The position numbers were made by a program, and so were the translations under genes. The notes under the pieces are model-generated. The model was not told where the DNA came from. It searched no databases and saw only the letters and a program-made list of their open reading frames with translations. From Bradyrhizobium neotropicale (GTDB lineage: Bacteria; Pseudomonadota; Alphaproteobacteria; Rhizobiales; Xanthobacteraceae): a DNA stretch of 64,000 bases. Of the stretch, positions 1 to 8,707 are shown in pieces (the stretch's first letter is position 1; each line of letters begins with the position of its first letter). Where the stretch lies: positions 186,123-250,122 of the forward strand of contig NZ_LSEF01000025.1 of assembly GCF_001641695.1 (NCBI RefSeq). Reading direction: 5' to 3'.

Positions 1-1
1 G

Positions 2-2866
2 AGCAGCAGCGTTGCAGTCGCGACTCAACCCGCCGCTTGCGGAGTTTTCGCGTTTGGCCCCTTTCGCCTGGATCCCGCGCGGAGACGGATCGAAAGGGAT
101 GGCAGGCCCGTTCAACTGTCGGCGCGCGCATTCGACATTCTTCTCGTATTGATCAGGCACGCAGGCGCCGTCATCAGCAAGAGCGATCTGATGGCCAGAG
201 CATGGCCTGGTGCCAGCGTCGACGAAGGCAGCCTGCGTGTTCACGTCGCGGCGCTTCGCAAGGCGCTCGGAGACGGCAACGCCGGCGCCAAATATCTGAG
301 CACGGTGTCCGGACAGGGCTACTGCTTCATCGGATCCGTCGCGCGCCTGGAGCGCGCGCAGCCCACGCCGGTCAGTTCCACTCACGCCGACCATCTTCCG
401 GCGCTTCCCCGCCAGGTGGTCGGACGCGAACAGACCATCCAGGAGATAGCCGAGAAGCTGACGATCCAGCGCTTCGTCACCATCGTCGGTCCCGGCGGCA
501 TCGGCAAGACGACGGTCGCCGTTTCCGTTGGCCACGCCCTGATCGACGAGTTCGCCGGCCAGGTCTACTTTCTGAGCCTCGGCGAGATCGGCGATGCCGC
601 TCTCGTGCCTGACATCACCGCGTCAGCGCTTGGGCTGCCGGTTCGATCAAACGATCCTACCGAAAGTCTGGCGGCTTTCCTGCGCAACAGGCGAATGCTG
701 TTGATCCTGGATTGCTGTGAGCATGTCATCGAAACGACGGCAGCACTTGCCGAACGCCTCTACAAGGAGGCGCCCGAGCTGCATATCCTGGCCACGAGCC
801 GCGAGTTGCTGCGCGTCGAAGGGGAGCACGTAGATCGTCTCCCGCCCCTCGCAGGTCCACCGGAGGACGCCGATCTAAGGGCTGCGAGCGCGCTTACCTA
901 TCCCGCGGTAGAACTTTTTGTGAAGCGCGCGATCACCGGGGGCGATAATTTCGAGTTGACGGACGCGAACGCGTCGGACGTCGGCAATCTCTGCCGTCGG
1001 CTCGATGGAATACCGCTCGCAATCGAGCTCACCGCCGGCCACGTCTGCGCATACGGCATCAAAACCACGGTCGAGCTGCTCGACAAGCAGTTCAATCTGC
1101 TATGGGAGGGGCGACGTACCGCGCTGCCCCGACATCGGACGCTCCGTGCAACCATCGAATGGAGCTACAATCTTCTATCCGAATCGGAACGCGTGATCCT
1201 CAACCGGCTATCCATATTCGTCGGCAGCTTCACTCTGGAGGCTGCCCGATCAGTCGCCGGTTCCGGGGCTGCCGACGACGACACAATCACGACGACGCTC
1301 GCCAGTCTCGTTGCCAAATCGATGGTGGCGTTCAACGCAGGCCCGCAATCCAGTCGCTATCGGCTTCCGGACACGACGCGGGCCTACGCGCAGGAGAATC
1401 TTGCCGCCAGCGCGGACGCCGGCATGATGGCGCGCCGCCACGCCTCCTACTTTCTCGGCCTGCTTGAAGCCACGGGCGACGAGCGGGACGAAGATCTTTC
1501 GGCGATCGCCGATCAGTCCGGCAACATACGCAGCGCGCTAACGTGGTGCTTCTCAGATCAGGGAGACCGAAGAACCGGCGTGGCCCTCGCTGCGGCATCG
1601 ATACCGCTCTTCTTCAAGCTGTCGCTATTGACTGAATGCCAGCTGTGGCTCACGCGCTCAATCAAGGCGCTGGACGAAACCGACGGAAGCGTCAGGCACG
1701 ACCTCGCACTACATGGCGCGCTTGGGTCGGCCCGGATGCTCACAGGGCAAATCGACGAATTGGGCGTCAATTGCCTCAACCGGGCAATCGCGTTGGCGGA
1801 GAAGATTGGCGACGTACCCGGGCAGATCGGTCTGATCGGCCGGCTGCACTTGCTCCAGTTGTATATCGGTAACTTTGACGATGCGCTGAGTACTGCCAGG
1901 CGCGGCGAAGCCATCGCCCTCACCAGCGGCGATTCTGTTTCGGTGGCGCGCATGCGCGTATTGCTCAGCATTTCCTGCCAATATCTTGGCGACATTTCCG
2001 CTGCCCGATCGCACATCGAAGCCGCGTTGTTGCATTTGAACCTGGAACACGACGACTATAGCGGCATGGCGCTCGAGTTTCCGCAGTGCGCTCAAACCAC
2101 TCTCGCTCGCATCCTCTGGCTTCAGGGACATCCCGATCAGGCCACGGAAACGGCGCGGCGAACCATCTCGGACGTGATTGCACTGAACGATCCGATGACG
2201 CTCTGCAGAGCGCTGCCCTGGGCATTTGGTGTCTTCCTTTGGAATGGGGACCTTGGGGATTGCGAGGTGCACTTGGACAGGCTCATCGCGGAAGCCCGCA
2301 GACTGGACCTCACCATCCTCCAGACGATCGGCGAGGCCATGAAGGGCATCGCGCTGCTGGGGCGGAGCGAGACCGGTATCGGGCTCGCCATGCTGAAAAG
2401 CTCTGTAGAGAAGCTGCAGAGCCGGCATTTCAGCGCGGCGGCGGGACTTTGCGCGCCGCTCGCCGAAGCTCTGGCGGTCGCAGATCACGGCGATGAAGCA
2501 CTCGACATCATCGATGAGGCGATTGCCCGGGCTGGGCATCGCAACTTCATGGTGGACATGCCCGACATGTTGCGGGCAAAGGCGGAAGTGCTGATGCGCA
2601 AGGACAATCGGAACTTCCTGCAGGCGGAGCAGTGCCTCAGGCAGTCGCTGCAATTGGCCCGACGTCAGGGGGCGCTGGGTTACGAACTGCGTACGGCGAT
2701 CAGCCTTGCAAGGCTATGGCTGCGACAGGGCCGCCGTGCAGAAGCGCACGACATGCTCGCTCCAATCTACGGACGATTTACCGAGGGATTCCAAACACGC
2801 GCCCTGAAGGCGGCCAGAGAGCTGCTCGCCAAATCGAACTCTTCGGGTTCGTTCGCGGCCGGTTGA
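2..2866 (+). CDS. Winged-helix / NB-ARC ATPase / helical-repeat transcriptional regulator (5' end outside window)
   Basis: The reading frame is open from base 2 with no start codon before the first recognisable residues, so the gene begins upstream of the window. The first visible residues (FGPFRLDPARRRIE and on) form an OmpR/PhoB-type C-terminal winged helix up to about nt 345, including the typical SxxGxGYCF end. A STAND/NB-ARC ATPase follows: P-loop GPGGIGKTT near nt 490-515, Walker B-like LLILDCCEHV near nt 700-725, an ATSRE sensor motif near nt 790-805 and RRLDGIPLAIEL near nt 995-1030. The remaining half is helical, TPR-like repeat sequence that probably senses a ligand or partner. The domain order matches predicted ATPase regulators with a DNA-binding head, so a cytoplasmic, ligand-gated transcription factor is inferred. 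It is a paralogue of the gene at 4555-7410. It ends 9 bases from the convergent Bug-type gene. Confidence 0.88.
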   Translation, partial: SSSVAVATQPAACGVFAFGPFRLDPARRRIERDGRPVQLSARAFDILLVLIRHAGAVISKSDLMARAWPGASVDEGSLRVHVAALRKALGDGNAGAKYLSTVSGQGYCFIGSVARLERAQPTPVSSTHADHLPALPRQVVGREQTIQEIAEKLTIQRFVTIVGPGGIGKTTVAVSVGHALIDEFAGQVYFLSLGEIGDAALVPDITASALGLPVRSNDPTESLAAFLRNRRMLLILDCCEHVIETTAALAERLYKEAPELHILATSRELLRVEGEHVDRLPPLAGPPEDADLRAASALTYPAVELFVKRAITGGDNFELTDANASDVGNLCRRLDGIPLAIELTAGHVCAYGIKTTVELLDKQFNLLWEGRRTALPRHRTLRATIEWSYNLLSESERVILNRLSIFVGSFTLEAARSVAGSGAADDDTITTTLASLVAKSMVAFNAGPQSSRYRLPDTTRAYAQENLAASADAGMMARRHASYFLGLLEATGDERDEDLSAIADQSGNIRSALTWCFSDQGDRRTGVALAAASIPLFFKLSLLTECQLWLTRSIKALDETDGSVRHDLALHGALGSARMLTGQIDELGVNCLNRAIALAEKIGDVPGQIGLIGRLHLLQLYIGNFDDALSTARRGEAIALTSGDSVSVARMRVLLSISCQYLGDISAARSHIEAALLHLNLEHDDYSGMALEFPQCAQTTLARILWLQGHPDQATETARRTISDVIALNDPMTLCRALPWAFGVFLWNGDLGDCEVHLDRLIAEARRLDLTILQTIGEAMKGIALLGRSETGIGLAMLKSSVEKLQSRHFSAAAGLCAPLAEALAVADHGDEALDIIDEAIARAGHRNFMVDMPDMLRAKAEVLMRKDNRNFLQAEQCLRQSLQLARRQGALGYELRTAISLARLWLRQGRRAEAHDMLAPIYGRFTEGFQTRALKAARELLAKSNSSGSFAAG

Positions 2867-2875
2867 TCGGCGCCC

Positions 2876-3871
2876 TCAATCGCGCGTAAGTCCGATCGCT
2901 TTGACGACGGGCGCCAGGTGCGCCAGCTCATCTTCCACCAGTTGCTGAAATTTCTCCGGGCTGGAATCGGCGTCCGGCTCCATGCCTTGCGAACGGTAGG
3001 TTTCCTGCAACGCCGGATCGGCCATCGCAGCACGGGTTGCCGCGGATATGCGATAGACGATCGCATCCGGTGTCGCCTTGGGCGCGAACAGGCCGAACCA
3101 TCCGGCATATCCGAGGTCGGGCATGCCAGCCTCGATGACGGTTGGAATGTCCGGCGCACCGCCGAGCCGCTTCTGGCTCGTCACGGCAAGCATGCGCAGC
3201 TTGCCGGCGCGGTGCAACTGCACGAGGTGACCAGATACGACGGCGATCATGGCCGGGATCTGACCGCTGACGAGGTCGTTGGTCGCAGGTGCCATGCCCC
3301 GGTAGGGAACGTGGACAAGATCCAGCGGGACGCTCGATCGCCGCCTGAACATCTCGCCGACAAGATGATTGCCGGTGCCGACCCCCGGAGTGCCATAGGA
3401 AAGCTTGCCGGGATTGGCTCTCGCGTAAGCGGCGAGCTCCTGGAGGTCCCTCACCGGGAGCGAGGGATGTACGACGAAAGCAAGCGTGCTGGTGATCAGG
3501 CGATAGACAGCCCGGAAATCGCGAACCGGATCGTAGGCAGGACGCACCGAGGACAACGGAATCATGACCTGGGTGCTGCCATTGCCGAGCAGGAGCGAAT
3601 AGCCGTCGGGCGCACTCTGGGCCACCATGGCGGAGCCAACGGAGCCACCGGCGCCACCGACGTTCTCGACATAGATCGGGCCGAGCAGTGATGCGATCCT
3701 TTCGGCCCAGGGCCGGCCGATCTGGTCGCCCGAGGCACCCGCCGCATACGGGATCACCAGCCGGATGGGACGGGAGGGGTAATCATCGGCGCCTGCGCCG
3801 CCGGACCATGCGACCAGCGCGGCAAGGCGCGTGGCCGTTACGAGGAGTTCTCGCCGTGACAGAAGGTTCAT
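2876..3871 (-). CDS. Bug/TctC-family tripartite tricarboxylate transporter substrate-binding protein
   Basis: The 331-residue protein has an N-terminal export signal (RRELLVTATRLAALVAW, ending near GAGA-DD). It then shows the Bug-family hallmarks: YPSRPIRLVIPYAAGASGD at the mature N-terminus, a VENVGGAGG loop around residues 69-77, and the HVPYRG motif near residue 190. Length and layout are normal for the family, whose members are periplasmic binding proteins for carboxylates or aromatic acids. No TctA/TctB membrane partners are visible, so it is an orphan receptor, as is common for this expanded family. It sits between two paralogous NB-ARC-type regulators and could act as an extracytoplasmic sensor or scavenging receptor; that part is inference. 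The start has no clear Shine-Dalgarno sequence. Confidence 0.9.
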   Translation of the reverse strand: MNLLSRRELLVTATRLAALVAWSGGAGADDYPSRPIRLVIPYAAGASGDQIGRPWAERIASLLGPIYVENVGGAGGSVGSAMVAQSAPDGYSLLLGNGSTQVMIPLSSVRPAYDPVRDFRAVYRLITSTLAFVVHPSLPVRDLQELAAYARANPGKLSYGTPGVGTGNHLVGEMFRRRSSVPLDLVHVPYRGMAPATNDLVSGQIPAMIAVVSGHLVQLHRAGKLRMLAVTSQKRLGGAPDIPTVIEAGMPDLGYAGWFGLFAPKATPDAIVYRISAATRAAMADPALQETYRSQGMEPDADSSPEKFQQLVEDELAHLAPVVKAIGLTRD

Positions 3872-4554
3872 TTCGCGCGCAATTGAGAGAGTGCATCGTT
3901 GATCTTACAGCAACGCAGCGCGAGGAGATATCGCTCAGGGGATAGGCTGCATTGCATCGATCGGACGACAGCGACCACCGAGGACGCGACCGCAATCCGA
4001 TCTGCGTGGCATCGCCCCGGGACTTCCCGCCACAACGGTGGCAGGCCTGCCAAGCGCACTGGGATGGGGCGCGTGCGACGGCGCGCGCGCAGCGGCGAAG
4101 AATATCGAGATCGCAATCGCGACACCGCAGTTGCGTATGACGGCGAGCAAGAAGCGGGACACTGGTGCCTCCATGTCGCTCGAGTCATGCCTCGATGCAA
4201 CAGGCTGGTCGTTCGAAAGCGCAGCTTTTGTTGTCTGTACGCATGGAATCGGAGCGTGGATTTCCGATCCCCAAGAGGTCGCCCCTGCTTCGGGTCGGCT
4301 CGCATCTCGCATCGGGACGCCGTGCGATCCTGATAGAAGAGCGCGGAGCCGAAAGACCCCGCCGGCGCGCCAGGGCATCCTGATCCGGCAATGAGACACC
4401 GGAGCAAGCGCCACACCACGCTGCGGCATGAGGCGCGGAACGATGAGCAAGTTGCGGAAGTTCTGGAGCACGGGGGCTGCGGCGCTCGACGAGGCCGCAC
4501 GCACATCCGACTGCATGGGTCGGATGCCGCCCCCGGGGCATCCACCGCTGCAAC
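3872..4554. other. 683-base intergenic stretch with no supportable gene
   Basis: This lies between the 3' end of the second ATPase regulator and the start of the Bug-type gene, both on the minus strand. Several overlapping open frames exist in all directions, but their translations are Arg/Ala/Ser-rich, lack recognisable motifs and lack good ribosome sites. I see no clear hairpin with a T-tract or tRNA-like structure. It must hold the terminator of the upstream gene and the promoter of the Bug gene, but neither can be placed with confidence. Confidence 0.5.
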
Positions 4555-7410
4555 CTACCCGGACGACAGCTGCCCCATCATTGCTCGCGCTCGTCTTAGA
4601 TCCGCGGTCTCCAAACCTTCGGTGAAATGACCGTATACAGACGCAAGGATGCGGTGTGCTTCAACAGGGCGATCCTGGCTGATCCTCAACCCTGCCAGAC
4701 TGATCGCAGTCCTCAGTTCCCAGGACAGCGCGCCCTGGCCCTGCGCGACCGCGAACGCCTTGTCGAACGCCTGTTCGGCCGCGGCAACGGAGTGATGCGA
4801 GCCGGCCCGCAGCAGCAACTCGCCTTTGATGCGCAGAAGCTCGGCTTCGTACCAGCGCTCGTCCCTCGCCTCGCACCGCACGAGCGCCTCGTCGACTGTG
4901 GCAAGTCCCAGCGATACGTCGCCGGCTTCGCCGAGGCATACCGCCAGCTCGCCGAGCGGAAGCAGGAAACGCGGCAGGTACCGGGCGTCGCCCGCCTGTT
5001 CGAGCGCCTTGCGCAGCGCGGTGAGACCGGCAGCGACGGCGCCGCGTCGCGCCATCACCACGCCTGTGAAGGCGTGCGCCCATATATTCCAGAGGCGGAT
5101 CGGATGACGTTCGGTGTGCTCGATCAGCAGTTTGCAATAGCTTTCCGCCGCGTCGAGATCACCGGCCAGGAACGTAATCGGACAGGCGCCCTGGCCCAGC
5201 ACGCTGCAGAACGTCAGGGCATGACCGCTGGCACGGCCCTCCTCGACGTTGCGCGCAACGACGCCCAATGCCTGATCGGCCAACCCGAGCAGCCAGAGGA
5301 TGCGCGCGTGGAAATAGTGCGCCGAGGACCGCAGGTCGAACCGAAAGCGGACGACCTGCGGCTTCGGCGACAGATCCGAGAGACGGGACAGCGTCCGCGC
5401 AATGTGATGGTGCGCGAGCTTCTGGTCGCCGAGATAGTGCAAGGTGGTTGCGAGCAGCCGGTCGGCCATCATGCGGTCGACGGAATTGCTGGAGTAGGCC
5501 ACGATCTCGGCGAACCGGTGCGCGAATTCGAGCGCCTTGCGGAACTCGCCATTGTTGAACTGATCGATGCACTGTCCCCAAAGCGCCCGTAATCGGTAGT
5601 CCCAGTCGTCAAGCTGCTCGGCGAGCCGTAGCGTCGCGGCCCAGGCAGGGCCGGCCTCGCGCCCCCGACCAACGCCATACATCAGCGACCAGCCACGCGC
5701 GGCGGACAATTGCATACGCAACCGCGCCGCGTTCGCCGCGTCGTCGTCAAGGCGCGCCAGGGCAAGCTCGGTACGCTCGCGGCATTCGGCAAGCAGCGAC
5801 ATTTGTACCCATAGCGGGATCGCCACGGCGGTCAGCGCCGCTCCGATCTGAGCATCTCCGCCGGACGAAAATGCCCAATCGAGGCTGGCACGCACATTGT
5901 CGATGTGCCGCCCATAGATGGCGAGCCACTCCGGCTGGGGTTTCAGCTCGCTTTCTGACTCCGCACCGGCGAAGAAACTGCAATAATATTCAGCCTGCCG
6001 GCGGGCCGCGTCGCAATATTCTCCACTGGCGCGCAGTTTCTCCAACGCATAGGCGCGCGTCGTATCCAGCAGCCGATAGTACGGATGGTCGCCGCGAATG
6101 TCGGCGACGACGAGTGACTTGGCCACCAGGTTCGCGAGCTGGCCGGTGACATCGCTCGCGTTCTCACCGGAGACCGCAATGGCTGCATCGAGCAGAAACT
6201 CGCCGGCGAATATGCCGAGCTGGCGCAGGACGCGCGCCTCGGCCTCCGGCAACAGGTCATAGCTCCAGTCGAGCGTCGCACGAAGCGTTTGCTGCCTCGG
6301 CAGTGCCGTGCGCCGACCGGACGTCAGGAATTTGAACCGGTCGTCGAGAATTGCTGCGATCTTCGGCGGAGTGAGCATTACGGCGCGCGCGGCGGCAAAC
6401 TCGATCGCGAGCGGAATGCCGTCCAGCCGCCGGCAGATGGCTGCAACGGCAGCAAGGTTTTCTTCGTCCATCGCGAAGCTGGAGCCCAGCGCCCTCGCCC
6501 TGGTTATGAACAACTCCGCCGCCGTGTATTCGCAGATGGCATCGGGCGCGAGGCGGGACTCCGGCGGCACGCTCAAGGCGGGTACGCGATAGACATGTTC
6601 GCCATCAATGCGCAGCGCTTCACGGCTGGTCGCAATGATCGTCGTCCGAGAGCAGCGGCTGACGATCGTCTCGGCGAGCTTCGCCACTTCATCGACGACA
6701 TGCTCGCAATTGTCGAGGATGAGCAGCAGTTGCCGGCCACCAATGGACCGCGCGACCGATTGCGGCGAAATCTCTTCCCCTTCCAGCTTGATTCCCAGCG
6801 CACCTGCGACGGCCGAAGGAACAAATGCGGGATCCGAAAGCGAGGCCAGTTCGATCAACAATCTATCGGCGGCAAAGCCGGCCGGCAGCGATCGGGCTGC
6901 CTGTAGCGCAAGCGCCGTCTTGCCGATCCCGCCCGGTCCGACAAGGCTCACCACCCGATACGCCGAGACGAGCTCGCACAGATGCGCAATCGCCGTGCTT
7001 CGGCCGACGAGATCGAATGACGCCGTTGGAATGTTGGTCGACGGCCGCGGGTCCGGTGCGGCGGAAAGTAGCGGCGCATCCATCTGCCGAACCCGCCATG
7101 CTCCGACCAGCCGATAGCCACGACCGACCGTCGTTCCCAGCATGTCGCGATCGGCTCCGAAGGCCTTCCGGATTGCGGCGATATGCACGCGAAGGGCACT
7201 CTCCTCGACGAAGACGCCGCGCCAGACCCTTTCCGTCAGGTCGTTCTTGGAGACAAGCTCGCCCCCCGCTTCAACCAATTCCGCAAGGATTTCAAAGGCT
7301 CGTCCGCCCAGCGGAACGGGCGCTCCCATGGAGCGCAACTCTCGTCTGGCGAGATCTATTTCCCATCCTGCGCAAGCGTAGACGGGGCGCTGGCTTGACC
7401 CAGCCATCAT
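4555..7410 (-). CDS. Winged-helix / NB-ARC ATPase / helical-repeat transcriptional regulator
   Basis: This is a full-length paralogue of the regulator at the left edge. The N-terminus carries an OmpR-type winged helix (roughly residues 10-100, with LGGRAFEILAELVE and VGRGYRLVG). A STAND/NB-ARC ATPase module follows, with P-loop GPGGIGKTALALQAA, Walker B LLLILDNCEHV, an ATSREALRIDGEH segment and RRLDGIPLAIEFAAARAV. About 500 residues of helical TPR-like sequence complete it, ending in a segment very like the other copy (SWELRTAISLAGL against YELRTAISLARL). I place the start at one of two adjacent ATG codons (7410 or 7407) preceded by TTGGGG; a GTG at 7443 in the same frame is the alternative and would add 11 residues. 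It is probably a cytoplasmic signal-responsive transcription factor; its ligand is unknown. Confidence 0.9.
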   Translation of the reverse strand: MMAGSSQRPVYACAGWEIDLARRELRSMGAPVPLGGRAFEILAELVEAGGELVSKNDLTERVWRGVFVEESALRVHIAAIRKAFGADRDMLGTTVGRGYRLVGAWRVRQMDAPLLSAAPDPRPSTNIPTASFDLVGRSTAIAHLCELVSAYRVVSLVGPGGIGKTALALQAARSLPAGFAADRLLIELASLSDPAFVPSAVAGALGIKLEGEEISPQSVARSIGGRQLLLILDNCEHVVDEVAKLAETIVSRCSRTTIIATSREALRIDGEHVYRVPALSVPPESRLAPDAICEYTAAELFITRARALGSSFAMDEENLAAVAAICRRLDGIPLAIEFAAARAVMLTPPKIAAILDDRFKFLTSGRRTALPRQQTLRATLDWSYDLLPEAEARVLRQLGIFAGEFLLDAAIAVSGENASDVTGQLANLVAKSLVVADIRGDHPYYRLLDTTRAYALEKLRASGEYCDAARRQAEYYCSFFAGAESESELKPQPEWLAIYGRHIDNVRASLDWAFSSGGDAQIGAALTAVAIPLWVQMSLLAECRERTELALARLDDDAANAARLRMQLSAARGWSLMYGVGRGREAGPAWAATLRLAEQLDDWDYRLRALWGQCIDQFNNGEFRKALEFAHRFAEIVAYSSNSVDRMMADRLLATTLHYLGDQKLAHHHIARTLSRLSDLSPKPQVVRFRFDLRSSAHYFHARILWLLGLADQALGVVARNVEEGRASGHALTFCSVLGQGACPITFLAGDLDAAESYCKLLIEHTERHPIRLWNIWAHAFTGVVMARRGAVAAGLTALRKALEQAGDARYLPRFLLPLGELAVCLGEAGDVSLGLATVDEALVRCEARDERWYEAELLRIKGELLLRAGSHHSVAAAEQAFDKAFAVAQGQGALSWELRTAISLAGLRISQDRPVEAHRILASVYGHFTEGLETADLRRARAMMGQLSSG

Positions 7411-7662
7411 GGGATAGCCCCAAGTCGTTCTTAGATTTTCCACCTAGTTTACCACCAAGCCTTTCAACAAGCGCAAGTCGCCCAAAGGAGGGGGACGACG
7501 AACAAATCCGGACCTATTGCCCGGCAACACCGCCAGTGAGCCGAGCGCGACCTACGATCGCGCTGCGTCCAATGCACGTCTGCAACAATCTGAGATTGCA
7601 ATCACGATCCGAGTTCAGAACGACAGCGTGCCGCGGATGATCAGGGTGCCAAGTCGCCTTCC

Positions 7663-7944
7663 TCAACAGCCGCGACAGATCGATCCTTCCAACATCTTAT
7701 CAAGCCGCGCGTCGTCGCCATCGATAGCGGGGTCCATACCGAGCAGCGGCCCGCTCATGGCATGCCCGCCAGTGCCTGACGACGGCAGCGCGGTGCCGAG
7801 CGAATTCGTTCCGGGAGCCGCCGCACTCGTTCCGAGCACCCCGCCGCTTTCCATTGACATGTGCGGCCCTGAACCGCCGCGGGCGAACGCCACGCCCGAA
7901 AGCGCAACGCAGGAGACGATGCAGAAAATCCTAAGCGGCCTCAT
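7663..7944 (-). CDS. Small secreted Gly/Ser/Ala-rich protein
   Basis: The 93-residue protein has a clean Sec signal peptide (residues 1-22, IFCIVSCVALSGVAFA) and then a low-complexity mature part containing a TSAAAPGTNSLGTALPSSG segment. Segments of this kind recur in small exported proteins of Bradyrhizobium and relatives. The ATG has a GGAG Shine-Dalgarno sequence about 8 bases upstream. The C-terminus contains a single cysteine pair-like end (CRGC). It is transcribed toward the regulator at 4555-7410 and divergently from the next small secreted gene. No function can be assigned beyond export to the periplasm or outside. Confidence 0.65.
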   Translation of the reverse strand: MRPLRIFCIVSCVALSGVAFARGGSGPHMSMESGGVLGTSAAAPGTNSLGTALPSSGTGGHAMSGPLLGMDPAIDGDDARLDKMLEGSICRGC

Positions 7945-8287
7945 GACTCAAACTCCGGGTGTAAGGGCTCGCTGCAGCTAGAGCCAGCCGGGCAGTTTGG
8001 CCATGCACAATCACGCGAGCAGATCATGACCATTACGACATGATCAAAGACTCGTTGCTGCACGTCTCAACTCTCACATCACTCCGACTCCCGCATTTGA
8101 AGTTATTCCGCGATCTCGCAACATTGATGATCGTCCAGTCGCGCAACGGTGACGAATATTCTGCGGCATTCGGGCCACGAGTGCCTATATCGGTCGTGAT
8201 ACACAACAACCCTTCGAAACGCCCCCGAACGAGCAGCGATCATCGCCACGGCGACTCTCCGCACACGACAAGCAATGGAGAATCGCT
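7945..8287. other. Divergent promoter region between two small secreted-protein genes
   Basis: These 343 bases separate two divergently transcribed small genes and must carry both promoters. The stretch is richer in A and T than its surroundings around 8090-8220. An 89-codon open frame (8040-8309) runs through it, but it lacks a ribosome site, overlaps the next gene and has no recognisable features, so I do not call it. I could not identify a convincing operator or terminator. Confidence 0.4.
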
Positions 8288-8530
8288 ATGGGTGCATTCA
8301 AGATCCTGATCGCCGCGACATTGATTTCAACTGCAACTATCTCATCCGCCTCGGCCGCGTGGTCCTTCGCGGATCAGGAGCCCGCGACCTTTGCATCGAT
8401 GTACCCCGATCGCGACGTGCTCAACGGCGGCGCGCTCACACCGGCGGGTCGGATGGGCCTCGAACGTCCCGGTGGCGCTGCGCCGGTGTTCGCCTGGCAC
8501 CACATCTACGGCGGCCATCGGCATCGCTGA
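8288..8530 (+). CDS. Small secreted protein of unknown function
   Basis: The 80-residue protein has a typical signal peptide (ILIAATLISTATISSASA, cleavage near residue 23). The short mature part contains a PATFASMYPDRDVLNGG stretch and ends in a His/Gly-rich tail (WHHIYGGHRHR). GGAG lies about 7 bases before the ATG, supporting the start. The histidine-rich tail might bind metal, but that is only suggested by composition. No homologous family is recognised. It stands alone upstream of the LivK-type binding protein gene with a 177-base gap. Confidence 0.65.
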   Translation: MGAFKILIAATLISTATISSASAAWSFADQEPATFASMYPDRDVLNGGALTPAGRMGLERPGGAAPVFAWHHIYGGHRHR

Positions 8531-8707
8531 CCAAAACACCCTCGCTCCGCGCAATTGCGAAATTTAACAAGTCCTAAGCGGGCGTAACGAGCGTCGCCGT
8601 GCGGATTCCGCCTATAGTTCCAGCTCGCCCTCCCGGGCGCGCTCCGCCGCTAAATCGGAGCGCGCCGGGACGGCGCCGAAACTGGCGACATCACGGAGAT
8701 CTTTCAC

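Noticed and set aside
3868..4545. Open frames of 120-225 codons in the 3872-4554 gap
   Set aside because: They overlap each other on both strands, lack ribosome sites and show Arg/Ser-rich translations typical of non-coding GC-rich DNA.
8040..8309. 89-codon open frame before the small secreted gene
   Set aside because: No ribosome site, overlaps the start of a better-supported gene, and no recognisable sequence features.
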